Below are positions 6,485-16,747 of a stretch of DNA of 64,000 bases, piece by piece. The stretch spans positions 248,001-312,000 of the forward strand of contig NZ_LMQS01000002.1 of assembly GCF_001424665.1 (NCBI RefSeq). Direction: 5' to 3'. Position 1 is the first letter of the stretch. Every line of letters begins with the position of its first letter. Source of the stretch: Methylophilus sp. Leaf416. GTDB lineage: Bacteria > Pseudomonadota > Gammaproteobacteria > Burkholderiales > Methylophilaceae. The notes beneath the pieces were generated by a model. It was not told the DNA's origin, did no database searches, and saw only the letters and a list, made by a program, of their open reading frames with translations. The position numbers and the translations under genes are program-made.

Positions 6485-8248
6485 ATGGATTCTTCAGCCC
6501 ACTCTGCGACCGACTCTCACACCAAATCCATGACTGGTGCTGATATCGTCATCAACTGCCTGAATGAAGAAAAAGTCAAATTCGTATTTGGCTACCCGGG
6601 TGGTGCTGTCTTGCATATATATGATGCACTCTACAAACAGAATGGCTTCAAGCACATTCTGGTGCGTCACGAGCAGGCTGCCGTACATGCCGCAGATGCA
6701 TATTCACGTGCGACAGGTGATGTAGGTGTTGCCCTGGTAACCAGTGGTCCTGGTGCCACCAATGCCGTGACCGGTATTGCCACTGCTTACATGGATTCTA
6801 TTCCTTTGGTTGTGATCAGTGGACAGGTACCGGTTCCGGCCATCGGCATGGATGCATTCCAGGAAGTGGACATGGTTGGTATCACCCGCCCCTGTGTAAA
6901 ACATAACTTTCTGGTTAAACACGTTAAAGATATTGCGCCTACGATTAAAAAGGCGTTCTTTATCGCCAAAACCGGCCGTCCAGGCCCGGTAGTGGTAGAT
7001 ATTCCTAAAGATATTACTGCTCACATTGCCGACTTTATCTACCCGAAAACGGTAGAGATGCGCTCTTACAGCCCGATTTTGAAAGGCCACAGCGGCCAGA
7101 TCAAGAAAGCAGTTAAATTGCTGCTGGGTGCCAAACGTCCGATGATTTACACCGGCGGCGGCCTGGTATTGGGTAATGGTTCAGCTGAACTGGTTAGATT
7201 AGCCAAAGCGCTCAACTTCCCGGTAACGAATACACTGATGGGTCTGGGTGGCTACCCTGCAACTGACAAACAATTTGTCGGCATGCTCGGTATGCACGGC
7301 AGTTACGAAGCCAACATGGCGATGCAGCACTGTGACGTGTTGCTGGCAGTTGGCGCGCGTTTCGATGACCGAGTGATCGGCAACCCGAAACACTTTTCAG
7401 GCCAGAAACGCACCATCATTCATATTGATGTAGACCCTTCGAGCATTTCTAAACGCGTAAAAGTGGATGTGCCTATCGTGGGTGACGTACAGTCTGTGCT
7501 CGCTGATATGGTAGAAATTCTGGCGCAGGAAGAAAACAAAACCACTGACACTGCTGACTGGTGGGACCAGATCAATGAATGGCGTGGCGTGCAATCGCTG
7601 GATTACACTTATTCAGACACCGTGATCAAGCCTCAGTATGTAGTACAGAAGTTGTGGGAAGTGACCAATGGCGAAGCATACGTGACTTCTGACGTGGGTC
7701 AGCACCAGATGTGGGCTGCGCAATACTATAAATTTGACAAGCCACGTCGCTGGATCAACTCAGGCGGCCTCGGCACCATGGGCGTTGGCTTGCCATACGC
7801 AATGGGCTGTCAGTTTGCTGACAAACATGCACAAGTGGCCTGTATTACCGGCGAGGGCAGTATCCAAATGAATATCCAGGAGCTCTCAACCTGTGCGCAA
7901 TACGGATTACCGATCAAGGTGATCCTGTTGAATAACCGTTACCTGGGCATGGTGCGCCAGTGGCAGGAGTTCTTCTATGAGAACCGCTATTCAGAGTCTT
8001 ACATGGATAGCCTGCCGGACTTCGTGAAACTGGCGGAATCCTATGGTCATATCGGTATGCAAATCACCAATCCGGCAGACGTGGAAGGCGCATTGAAAGA
8101 AGCGTTCGCCAGAAAAGATAAGTTTGTATTTATGGACTTTTTAACCGACCAAGCCGAGAACGTATTCCCTATGGTTGAGAACGGCAAAGGCTTGTCAGAA
8201 ATGGTCTTAAGCCCATTGAGCGGTTCACGCCTGAAGGGAGAGCAATAA
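6485..8248 (+). CDS. ilvI: Acetolactate synthase large subunit
   Basis: Thiamine-diphosphate enzyme that joins two pyruvates to acetolactate, or pyruvate and 2-oxobutyrate to acetohydroxybutyrate, the first common step to valine, leucine and isoleucine. At 587 residues it has the normal length. The catalytic glutamate region (HEQAAVHAADAYSRATG) and the ThDP-binding segment beginning GEGSIQMNIQEL are present. An N-terminal tail of about 17 residues before MTGADIV is poorly conserved in such enzymes, so translation could also start at that later ATG. Its stop codon overlaps the ilvH start by one base (TAATG). No attenuator leader peptide is visible upstream. Confidence 0.97.
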   Translation: MDSSAHSATDSHTKSMTGADIVINCLNEEKVKFVFGYPGGAVLHIYDALYKQNGFKHILVRHEQAAVHAADAYSRATGDVGVALVTSGPGATNAVTGIATAYMDSIPLVVISGQVPVPAIGMDAFQEVDMVGITRPCVKHNFLVKHVKDIAPTIKKAFFIAKTGRPGPVVVDIPKDITAHIADFIYPKTVEMRSYSPILKGHSGQIKKAVKLLLGAKRPMIYTGGGLVLGNGSAELVRLAKALNFPVTNTLMGLGGYPATDKQFVGMLGMHGSYEANMAMQHCDVLLAVGARFDDRVIGNPKHFSGQKRTIIHIDVDPSSISKRVKVDVPIVGDVQSVLADMVEILAQEENKTTDTADWWDQINEWRGVQSLDYTYSDTVIKPQYVVQKLWEVTNGEAYVTSDVGQHQMWAAQYYKFDKPRRWINSGGLGTMGVGLPYAMGCQFADKHAQVACITGEGSIQMNIQELSTCAQYGLPIKVILLNNRYLGMVRQWQEFFYENRYSESYMDSLPDFVKLAESYGHIGMQITNPADVEGALKEAFARKDKFVFMDFLTDQAENVFPMVENGKGLSEMVLSPLSGSRLKGEQ

Positions 8249-8739
8249 TGCGCCACATTATCTCCCTGTTGATGGAAAACGAAGCGGGTGCCCTGTCACG
8301 TGTGGCAGGCCTGTTCTCCGCACGTGGTTACAATATTGAATCACTCACCGTGGCCGTGACCGAGGATCCAACCTTGTCCCGCATGACGATAGTCACCACC
8401 GGCTCCGATGACGTGATTGAACAAATTATCAAGCAACTCAACAAGTTGATTGACGTGGTCAAAGTGCTGGACCTCAACGATGGCAAGCACATTGAGCGCG
8501 AATTGATGCTGGTCAAGGTTAAAGCCACCGGCGTTTATAAAGACGAAATGAAGCGTATGTGCGACATTTTCCGCGGCCGTATTATCGATGTGGCCGACAA
8601 TAGTTACACCATTGAGCTTACCGGCTCTTGCAGCAAACTGGATGCATTTATCGAAGCCATAGACCGCAGCGCGATTCTGGAAACCGTGCGTACCGGCGCG
8701 TCCGGCATTGGTCGTGGCGACCGCATCCTCAAAGTTTAA
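8248..8739 (+). CDS. ilvH: Acetolactate synthase small (regulatory) subunit
   Basis: 163 residues with an N-terminal ACT domain (MRHIISLLMENEAGALSRVA, then GLFSARGYNIESL) and a second ALS small-subunit domain. It binds the large subunit, raises its activity and gives valine feedback inhibition. It starts on the last base of the ilvI stop, so the two subunits are translationally coupled, and ilvC follows after 58 nt. Confidence 0.97.
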   Translation: MRHIISLLMENEAGALSRVAGLFSARGYNIESLTVAVTEDPTLSRMTIVTTGSDDVIEQIIKQLNKLIDVVKVLDLNDGKHIERELMLVKVKATGVYKDEMKRMCDIFRGRIIDVADNSYTIELTGSCSKLDAFIEAIDRSAILETVRTGASGIGRGDRILKV

Positions 8740-8782
8740 ACATCCCTATTTCTTCATATATATACCAAAGCATTTGTATTGA

Positions 8783-9814
<1,032 letters not shown>

Positions 9815-9876
9815 TATTCCTGGTGAATTGATCAAGCCTTATGGTTGAGTTTAAAACACATTAACCAGCCATAGGC

Positions 9877-9917
9877 AAAAAGCACAGGCCGATGTAATAT
9901 CGCCTGTGCTTTTTTAT
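9877..9917 (+). terminator. Rho-independent terminator after ilvC
   Basis: AGCACAGGC (9881-9889) pairs with GCCTGTGCT (9902-9910), 12-nt loop, followed by TTTTTATTT. Ends the ilvIHC transcript. Confidence 0.88.
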
Positions 9918-9986
9918 TTAACATCGCACAAAAAATAAAAACTTCTTGTTCGGGATTGAAACCGTACAAGCCAATAAGGGAATGAA

Positions 9987-10835
9987 GTGAAACTCTCTAT
10001 TCTGCTGCAATACATCGCACCCAAACAATTGCTGACTGCCGCTGCCGGCAAACTGGCGCATTGGCAGGCTGGCGCCCTGACTACGGCTTTTATCGGCTGG
10101 TTTGTGCGCAAGTACCACGTGAATATGGAAGAAGCGCTCAACGGTGATATTGCCAGTTACGCCTCATTCAACCTGTTTTTCACCCGTCCGCTGAGGCCAG
10201 GCGTCAGGCCATTGGAAAGCAATGCTTTTATCTGTCCGGTAGACGGTGCCATCAGCCAGTTCGGCGATATCAAGTCAGGCCAGATTTTCCAGGCCAAGGG
10301 TCATCACTACACAGCACAAGCTTTAGTTGGTGGCGATGCCACAGTAGCCGCCAAGTTTGACAACGGCAGCTTTGCCTGCCTGTATTTAAGCCCCAAGGAT
10401 TACCACCGCATCCATATGCCGTGCGAGGGAAAACTGTTGCAGATGACTTATGTGCCAGGCGATTTATTTTCAGTGAATCCAGACACTGCCGCCAATGTAC
10501 CCGGCCTGTTTGCGCGCAATGAACGTGTGGTATGTACGTTCGAATCCGCCGCGCACGGCAACTTTGTGTTGGTGTTGGTGGGAGCAACCATTGTCGGTAG
10601 CATGGCCACCGTTTGGCATGAGTCCAAAGACCGGATCATTAACCCGCCTCGTCCAGGCAAGGTTCTGCACTGGGATTACAGCGACCGAAACATCAGCCTG
10701 AAACAAGGTGAAGAAATGGGCCGCTTTCTGCTGGGTTCTACCGTGGTCATGCTGTTTGAAAAAGATGTATTGAAATTCAACGACAGCTGGCACGCGGGTA
10801 AACCGATCCGCCTAGGTGAAGCCATGGGGCGCTAA
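9987..10835 (+). CDS. psd: Phosphatidylserine decarboxylase proenzyme
   Basis: Makes phosphatidylethanolamine from phosphatidylserine at the inner membrane. The 282-residue proenzyme carries the self-cleavage motif LGST near residues 249-252, where the serine becomes the pyruvoyl group of the small alpha chain. Conserved DGAISQFG and KDYHRIHMP segments are also visible. Translation most likely starts at GTG 9987 with AAGGGA upstream, because the nearby ATG is in a frame that stops at once. The gene stands alone between two terminators. Confidence 0.95.
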   Translation: MKLSILLQYIAPKQLLTAAAGKLAHWQAGALTTAFIGWFVRKYHVNMEEALNGDIASYASFNLFFTRPLRPGVRPLESNAFICPVDGAISQFGDIKSGQIFQAKGHHYTAQALVGGDATVAAKFDNGSFACLYLSPKDYHRIHMPCEGKLLQMTYVPGDLFSVNPDTAANVPGLFARNERVVCTFESAAHGNFVLVLVGATIVGSMATVWHESKDRIINPPRPGKVLHWDYSDRNISLKQGEEMGRFLLGSTVVMLFEKDVLKFNDSWHAGKPIRLGEAMGR

Positions 10836-10851
10836 AACGAATATTTGCAGG

Positions 10852-10890
10852 GGTATAAAAAAGGAGGCGATTGCCTCCTTTTTTTATACC
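10852..10890. terminator. Bidirectional terminator between psd and pepN
   Basis: A near-perfect palindrome: AAGGAGGC (10861-10868), loop GATT, GCCTCCTT (10873-10880), flanked by A-run and T-run that extend the stem. It serves psd on the plus strand and pepN on the minus strand. Confidence 0.9.
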
Positions 10891-10902
10891 ATCCATTGCT
10901 CA

Positions 10903-13509
10903 CTAACCGTTAAGGCTCTTAGTTACAATCTCGAACACATCCCCGGACAAGTTTGGCGTTGCCAATATGGCTTCCAGGGCTGCTTTCATTTGTGCCTGCA
11001 ATGCCGGTGTGTAACGTTTCCACTCACGTAATGGCGTCACCATGCGTGCGGCGATTTGCGGGTTAATTGTATTTAACTCGATAATCACATCGCGCAAGAA
11101 AGCATAACCTTTACCGCTAGGATCATGGAACTTCACCGGATTGTTAATTGCAAATGCGCTATACAGTGAGCGTACACGGTTAGGGTTTTTGATATTGAAA
11201 TCTGCATGGTTGCGCAACATGGCGAGGTCATCAAAAATCTGTTCGCGGTTGGCAATTGCTTGCAGCGAGAACCACTTATCCACCACCAAAGGATAATTTT
11301 TGAAGCGGGCATAAAAATCGGCAAAGACTTCTGCGCGTTGTGGCTGGCTGCTATCTGACAAACAGGCCAACGCTGTCACGCGGTCAGTCATATTATCCGC
11401 CGCATCGTAATGCGCTTTTGAGCGTGCCGCGCAACCGGTGCCATTAGTCACAGTGAGAATATCCAGCACAGCATGTTGCAACGCACGGCGGCCCATCGCT
11501 TCCGGTGTAATGGAGAACGTGCCCGTATTGCGATTTGCATCATACAACGCAGCTAACGCATCTTTATGCGTACTTTTGATTTGCTTGAGAATCGCAGTGC
11601 GCGCTTCATCAATGGCTGCCGGATCCACCACAGCCTGATGCTGCGCAATCACACCTAGCAAAGGCAGGCTTAATGCGCGTGCCAGCAAGGCTTTATCACC
11701 CTGCCCCGCCAGGCCTTGCTCAACCAGGGTGCCGACATCGGCAACGAATTGCGAAATATCGGTCTCTGGTTTTTCCATCACGCGCTGAATAGTACGCAAC
11801 GCCAATGTCTGTCCGGCTTCCCATTTGTTAAAACCATCGGTGTCATGCACTTGCAGTAAACGCAGGTCATCGTCGCTTAAATCGGTTTCCAGTTTCACTG
11901 GTGCTGAAAAGCCACGCAAAATGGAAGGCACAGGCCTACCAGGCAAGTCAGCGAAAGTGAATGTTTGCTCTCGCTCAGTCACTTCCAGCACGCGGGTTGG
12001 CAGAATCTCTTTACCATTGGCATCCAACAGACCAACCGCGACTGGAATATGTAACGCTTGCTTGTTGCTTTGCTCAGGTGTATCCGGCTGCGATTGCTTA
12101 AAGGTCAGCGTATAACTTTGCTGCGCTGCATCGTACTGACTGCTGACCTGCAAGGTTGGCGTTCCCGCCTGCTTGTACCAGCGGAAAAATTGCGACATAT
12201 CACGACCAGACGCATCCGCCATACATTGCACAAAATCATCGCAAGTGACGGCATGACCATCATAGCGGTCAAAATACAGATCAGTGGCTTTGCGGAAAGT
12301 CTCGGCGCCGAGCAAGGTATGCTGCATGCGGATCAGCTCGGACCCTTTTTCATAGATCGTCTTGGTGTAGAAGTTGCTGATCTCGATAAACTGATCCGGC
12401 TGCACAGAGTGCGCCAGCGGGCTGCCATCTTCAGGAAACTGCAAGCGACGTAAGCCGTTCACATCGTCGATACGCTGCACTGCACGTGAATTCAGGTCAG
12501 CGCTGAATTCCTGGTCGCGGAATACGGTAAAGCCTTCTTTCAGCGACAGCTGGAACCAGTCACGGCAGGTGACGCGGTTACCGGTCCAGTTGTGGAAATA
12601 CTCGTGCCCGATCACGCCTTCCACGCTCATAAAATCGCTATCGGTGGCGGTTTCCTGATGTGCCAGCACCAGCGCGGTGTTGAAAATATTCAGCGAGGTA
12701 TTCTCCATCGCGCCCATATTAAAATCGCTCACCGCGACGATATTAAACAGGTCCAGCTGGTACTCGCGGCCATACACTTCCTCATCCCACTTCATGGATT
12801 TTTTCAGTGACTCCATGGCGTGGCCACACTGCTTTTCATCCCCTGCCCGCACATAAATATGCAAATCCACCTTGCGACCAGACATGGTGGTAAAGGTATC
12901 CGCCACCCGCACCAGATCGCCGGCCACCAGCGCAAACAAATAGCATGGTTTAGGGAAAGGGTCATGCCAGACAGTGTAATGACGGCCATCCGGCAAGCTG
13001 CCAGAATCCTGTAAATTACCGTTAGACAGCAGCACCGGATAAGCCTTGGCGTCCGCTTCAACACGCACGGTAAAAATACTCAGCACATCCGGCCGATCCT
13101 GGTAATAAGTGATGCGCCGGAAGCCTTCAGCCTCGCACTGGGTGCAATAGTTACCCTGTGATTGATACAAGCCTTCAAGCGCCGTGTTCGCCGCAGGGTC
13201 GATCTCGCTGATGATGGTTAACGTAAATTCATCGCCTGGATTCACTAAGGTCATTTGCCCATCGGCAACCGAATAGCTATCAAATCGCTGACCGTTCAAC
13301 GCTACCGAAAGAATTTTCTGCTCTTCACCATCCAGCACCAGGTCATTCGAAACGCCCGCCGGATTTTTTACATATTTCACTTCAGAGGTGACGATAGTTT
13401 TGCCGAGCAACAGGTTAAAACTTAAATTGACCTGTTGCGCCAGGTAAGGCGCCGGTGTGTAGTCTTTAAGGTAAATGGTTTTTGGTGCAACAGCGTTTTC
13501 GGTTCGCAT
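10903..13509 (-). CDS. pepN: Aminopeptidase N
   Basis: Zinc metallopeptidase of family M1 that removes N-terminal amino acids from peptides in the cytoplasm. The 868-residue length is typical of proteobacterial PepN. The substrate-binding GAMEN motif and the zinc site HEYFHNWTGN with a downstream conserved glutamate (LSLKEGFTVF) lie around residues 260-325. The remaining C-terminal half is the helical cap domain. It stands alone on the minus strand. Confidence 0.97.
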   Translation of the reverse strand: MRTENAVAPKTIYLKDYTPAPYLAQQVNLSFNLLLGKTIVTSEVKYVKNPAGVSNDLVLDGEEQKILSVALNGQRFDSYSVADGQMTLVNPGDEFTLTIISEIDPAANTALEGLYQSQGNYCTQCEAEGFRRITYYQDRPDVLSIFTVRVEADAKAYPVLLSNGNLQDSGSLPDGRHYTVWHDPFPKPCYLFALVAGDLVRVADTFTTMSGRKVDLHIYVRAGDEKQCGHAMESLKKSMKWDEEVYGREYQLDLFNIVAVSDFNMGAMENTSLNIFNTALVLAHQETATDSDFMSVEGVIGHEYFHNWTGNRVTCRDWFQLSLKEGFTVFRDQEFSADLNSRAVQRIDDVNGLRRLQFPEDGSPLAHSVQPDQFIEISNFYTKTIYEKGSELIRMQHTLLGAETFRKATDLYFDRYDGHAVTCDDFVQCMADASGRDMSQFFRWYKQAGTPTLQVSSQYDAAQQSYTLTFKQSQPDTPEQSNKQALHIPVAVGLLDANGKEILPTRVLEVTEREQTFTFADLPGRPVPSILRGFSAPVKLETDLSDDDLRLLQVHDTDGFNKWEAGQTLALRTIQRVMEKPETDISQFVADVGTLVEQGLAGQGDKALLARALSLPLLGVIAQHQAVVDPAAIDEARTAILKQIKSTHKDALAALYDANRNTGTFSITPEAMGRRALQHAVLDILTVTNGTGCAARSKAHYDAADNMTDRVTALACLSDSSQPQRAEVFADFYARFKNYPLVVDKWFSLQAIANREQIFDDLAMLRNHADFNIKNPNRVRSLYSAFAINNPVKFHDPSGKGYAFLRDVIIELNTINPQIAARMVTPLREWKRYTPALQAQMKAALEAILATPNLSGDVFEIVTKSLNG

Positions 13510-13609
13510 GGGATGACCTGATTAAAGTATTAATAAGGATTATATTTGAGAGTTGGCTTATGCGAATTGGTTTAATTCAACTGTAAACAAATGATTCGAC
13601 ATAATATGG

Positions 13610-13623
13610 TTAACATATGTTAA
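13610..13623. promoter_or_regulatory. Perfect 14-bp palindrome ahead of the BrnT/BrnA pair
   Basis: TTAACATATGTTAA in an AT-rich promoter region, about 50 nt before brnT. Antitoxins of this class bind palindromes in their own promoter, so this is a candidate BrnA operator. AT-rich palindromes also occur by chance. Confidence 0.45.
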
Positions 13624-13674
13624 TTTATAATTAAAATTTATCATTGACTAATTATTTTATGTAATTACAATAAT

Positions 13675-13959
13675 ATGAGATTCAGTTATTCTAAAAATAA
13701 AAATTTAACCAATTTACAAAAGCACGGCATTTCTCTCGCTGATGCCAAATTGCTTGATTGGAACTCGCTGCTATTTATCGAAGATGAACGCGAAGACTAT
13801 GGTGAGGTACGTTTAATAGGATTTGCACCTATTGCTAACCGCTTGTATTGCGTCGTGTATACAGAACGTAGTGAAGCAATACATGTGATTAGCTTACGAA
13901 AAGCAAATACCAGGGAAGTGAACAGATATGTCAAATCACGCAAAAACATTGAAACCTAA
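13675..13959 (+). CDS. brnT: BrnT-family ribonuclease toxin
   Basis: 94 residues resembling the BrnT (RelE-fold) toxin family: an N-terminal KNKNLTNLQKHGISLADA segment, a central EDEREDYGEVRLIGF region, and the C-terminal VISLRKANTREVNRY motif with the basic and acidic residues expected of the RNase site. BrnT toxins cleave RNA and stop growth when not bound by BrnA. The gene is first in a two-gene unit and overlaps brnA by 32 nt. Flanking DNA is markedly AT-rich, as in many acquired toxin modules. Confidence 0.9.
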   Translation: MRFSYSKNKNLTNLQKHGISLADAKLLDWNSLLFIEDEREDYGEVRLIGFAPIANRLYCVVYTERSEAIHVISLRKANTREVNRYVKSRKNIET

Positions 13960-14206
13960 AGTGTTGAAATTAGAGTTGCCGGATGCTGCGGAAGAAGCTC
14001 GCATCAATGCAGGAATAGCAGCCGACCCTGACACTTTTGAAGTTAGCGATGCACAATTCAAGAAAATGCGGGGTAGGCCTGTTGGTAGTAATAAAACACT
14101 GGTACATATCCGGCTAGATAATGAAGTTTTAGAAAAATTTAAGGCGACGGGTGCGGGCTGGCAGACGCGCATTAACGAGGTACTAAAAAAGGTAAATGTA
14201 GCCTAA
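13928..14206 (+). CDS. brnA: BrnA-family antitoxin
   Basis: 92 residues. The C-terminal part (RGRPVGSNKTLVHIRLDNEV followed by GWQTRINEVLKK) matches the ribbon-helix-helix DNA-binding region of BrnA antitoxins, and the N-terminal part would wrap the toxin. It probably neutralises BrnT and represses the operon. The start lies inside the end of brnT with GGGAAGTGAACAG upstream. Confidence 0.9.
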   Translation: MSNHAKTLKPKVLKLELPDAAEEARINAGIAADPDTFEVSDAQFKKMRGRPVGSNKTLVHIRLDNEVLEKFKATGAGWQTRINEVLKKVNVA

Positions 14207-14231
14207 TAGAATCTGCCACTTAATTACATAA

Positions 14232-16082
14232 TTAAGGCTTGGCCGGCTTCTCAGGCCGCTGGAATGTACCCACCAGCTCACCTTTGGCAATCACATGGCC
14301 TGCCATCGCTTTAAGCAAAGTATCGCGATTTGCACCCGGGGGAATTTGCAGCACGGTATCCAGTGCAAATACCTGCACATGATAATGGTGCGGTGGGTCA
14401 CCTGCTGGTGGTTTGGGGCCAACATAGCCGATTTTCCCGGTGGTCGCCTGGCCTTGCATCAGGCCATCCATGCGTTCAGCTTTATCTTCCAGCCTGTCCT
14501 GCTTTTGCAGGCCCTCACGCAAAGTAGTGATTTCTTTGCCTATATTCCATGCCACCCAATGCACGACTGGAGTGATAGGTTTGGCATCCGGGTCTTCCAT
14601 AATAAGGGCATAAGATTGCGTTGCCGATGGCCCCTTACTCCAGTTCAACTCAAAGCTGGCACCCTGATCATAGCTGGAATGACTATCCGGTATTTTTTCG
14701 CCATTGGTGAATGCAGGACTGCTCACAGTCAATTTGCTGGCTTGTTTTCCTGCAATCTCGGTTTCACTACGCAAAGTGGCAATCTGCACACCAGAACCTT
14801 GCGCTGCTTGCTGCTTCATACTATCCGCAGGAATGGCTGAAGGTGGATTCGCCGCTGCTTTTCCATCGCCTTTGTAGCTGACTTTATAAATCACACCGTT
14901 GACGTCATCACTGAAAAGCAGATTGCCCTGCTTATCAGTCACCAGTCCGAATGGTCGGCCGCTCTGGCCTTTATTGCTAACAAAGCCTGTCAGAAAAGGC
15001 GCGATGGAGACAGCTTTACCATTCTCAAAATGGATACGTACGATCTCATAGCCGGAAGGGGTCTGGCGGTTCCATGAACCGTGCATCGCGACAAAGGCAT
15101 CATTACGGTATTCGGCGGGAAACTGGCCCGCATTGTAAAACGCCATCTGCATGGGGGCCGCATGGCCAGCATAGCCAAGCACCATAGGCACGCTGGTTTT
15201 CTTCCAGTCCGATTTTTCAAGCTTGCCTGAAGGAACCAGTCGTGGATTCTCTACATTGTTACCAAAAATATATGGCCAGCCATAACGCTTGCCCTGCTCG
15301 ATTTTGTTGACTTCTTCAGGCGTCACATCGTCGCCCAGCCAGTCTATGCCATGATCCATGCCCCATAACTCACCGGTCTGCGGGTTCCAGTCGAAACCGA
15401 TCGTGTTGCGCAAACCGGAAGCAAAAATGACGCGCTTTTTGCCGTCCAGCGTACTGCGCAACATGGTCGCATTTTCAATATTGGTTTCTATGCACTCATT
15501 ACAGGTTGAGCCAACTGAAATATACAGCATGTCATCCGGACCAATCGCAATCGTTCGGTCATGGTGTTGTCCCGCATCCGGCAAATCGGTGATGATCATT
15601 TTCAACGGCCCGAAACGGCCATCCGCCAACACAGGTGCAGTAAACACTTCTTTCACTGTCACCATGTAAACCGTATCACCTCGGAAAGCGATGCCGTGCA
15701 TACCGGAACGGCTAGCGACGCGCACCGGCTTGCCAAACGTATCACCCGTTTTTGGCAACATTAATACATCGCCCTGCTCACGCCTGGTCACGTAGAGATT
15801 GCCTTGCAGTGATATCGCCAGCACACGGGCATTGCCCAGGCTTTCCGCTACCTTGCTGACTGAAAAACCTTGCGGCACTTTAAGCTCACTGATGGCAGGA
15901 GGTGGCAACTCGGCAGGCTGCAAAATGTAACTTTGAATCGGCAGAGCCACTTTTGCAGCAACATTTGTTTCTGCCATGGCCACATGAGCAGTGAAAACCA
16001 GTTGCGATAGCAAAGCGGCTACACCCATTTTGCTGATTGCTGGTTTACGGATTAACGGCTTAAGGGATAAATGCAATGACAT
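14232..16082 (-). CDS. Secreted sugar-dehydrogenase-like beta-propeller fused to a PEBP domain
   Basis: 616 residues. Residues 1-37 are a signal peptide (VAMA|ETN). About 65-420 form an L-sorbosone/glucose-dehydrogenase-type beta-propeller (NPQTGELWGMDHGIDWLGDD; GRPFGLVTDKQGNLLFSDDV), the fold used by PQQ-dependent soluble aldose dehydrogenases. About 451-610 are a YbhB/YbcL-type phosphatidylethanolamine-binding (PEBP) domain, with the DPDA segment and HHYHVQVFALD. Both parts exist as separate proteins elsewhere; the fusion is less usual. A periplasmic oxidoreductase is possible, but PQQ binding and the substrate are not shown. It is transcribed alone. Confidence 0.85.
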   Translation of the reverse strand: MSLHLSLKPLIRKPAISKMGVAALLSQLVFTAHVAMAETNVAAKVALPIQSYILQPAELPPPAISELKVPQGFSVSKVAESLGNARVLAISLQGNLYVTRREQGDVLMLPKTGDTFGKPVRVASRSGMHGIAFRGDTVYMVTVKEVFTAPVLADGRFGPLKMIITDLPDAGQHHDRTIAIGPDDMLYISVGSTCNECIETNIENATMLRSTLDGKKRVIFASGLRNTIGFDWNPQTGELWGMDHGIDWLGDDVTPEEVNKIEQGKRYGWPYIFGNNVENPRLVPSGKLEKSDWKKTSVPMVLGYAGHAAPMQMAFYNAGQFPAEYRNDAFVAMHGSWNRQTPSGYEIVRIHFENGKAVSIAPFLTGFVSNKGQSGRPFGLVTDKQGNLLFSDDVNGVIYKVSYKGDGKAAANPPSAIPADSMKQQAAQGSGVQIATLRSETEIAGKQASKLTVSSPAFTNGEKIPDSHSSYDQGASFELNWSKGPSATQSYALIMEDPDAKPITPVVHWVAWNIGKEITTLREGLQKQDRLEDKAERMDGLMQGQATTGKIGYVGPKPPAGDPPHHYHVQVFALDTVLQIPPGANRDTLLKAMAGHVIAKGELVGTFQRPEKPAKP

Positions 16083-16126
16083 TAAAACGATCCTTAATGG
16101 GGTGACTTAAAGCTGAGACAGGCGGC

Positions 16127-16402
16127 TTAAATAGCCACACCATGGTTTCTTTTGATTTCAATCTCATCCACAACGCCGTCGTTAATCACAAATTCAGAAA
16201 CAGGATGCCCGCCCTGATAAAGCAATGCGACATTAGCTTCAGTAGCGGGCACGGTAATGCGGGAATTGTTAATCATAAAAACGGTGAAGTACTTATTAGC
16301 GTTTTTATCGTAGTGTTCCCAAACAGAAAATACATCTTCAAGATACAAGCCAGCGATCTCCAACCCATCAAGGTGGAGATCTGTTTTATTAAAATTGTTC
16401 AT
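16127..16402 (-). CDS. Unknown 91-residue protein
   Basis: Small soluble-looking protein with alternating hydrophobic residues (VFSVWEHYDKNANKYFTVFM) suggesting a beta-rich fold. No signal peptide and no recognised domain. The ribosome site is weak. It lies on the same strand as three other small unknown or small membrane genes. Confidence 0.55.
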   Translation of the reverse strand: MNNFNKTDLHLDGLEIAGLYLEDVFSVWEHYDKNANKYFTVFMINNSRITVPATEANVALLYQGGHPVSEFVINDGVVDEIEIKRNHGVAI

Positions 16403-16464
16403 TACATTCGATTCAGAAAGTTAACTTTGTAGCGGTTAAACCTGTTTGATAACTACGAAGTTAC

Positions 16465-16644
16465 TTAGTTGCGAGAAATATCTTTAGTCCTGGTGTGTGA
16501 CACTGCTTTTAATATGCCAATACCCGTGAGAATCACGGAAGCAATAATGATGTATGTATGCGGCACACCAGCTTCAACCAGTGCCCATGCAATGCCGCCG
16601 ATCAGAATAGCGAAACCGATTAGATAGAGAACGAACGATGACAT
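16465..16644 (-). CDS. Small two-helix membrane protein (59 residues)
   Basis: The frame begins MSSFVLYLIGFAILIGGIAW and ends in a short basic tail (HTRTKDISRN). Two hydrophobic helices fall at about residues 4-22 and 29-46. A very good ribosome site, GAGGAGG, lies just ahead of the ATG at 16644, which supports it as a real gene despite its size. Family and function are not recognised. Confidence 0.7.
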   Translation of the reverse strand: MSSFVLYLIGFAILIGGIAWALVEAGVPHTYIIIASVILTGIGILKAVSHTRTKDISRN

Positions 16645-16747
16645 ATAGCCTCCTCATTAATTAGATTTTTAGTAGTTAAATGATAGTTTTTAAGAAAGAT
16701 AGTGGTATCAGACAGGTGCTGAAAACTGTGTAGGAAAAGTGGAAAAT

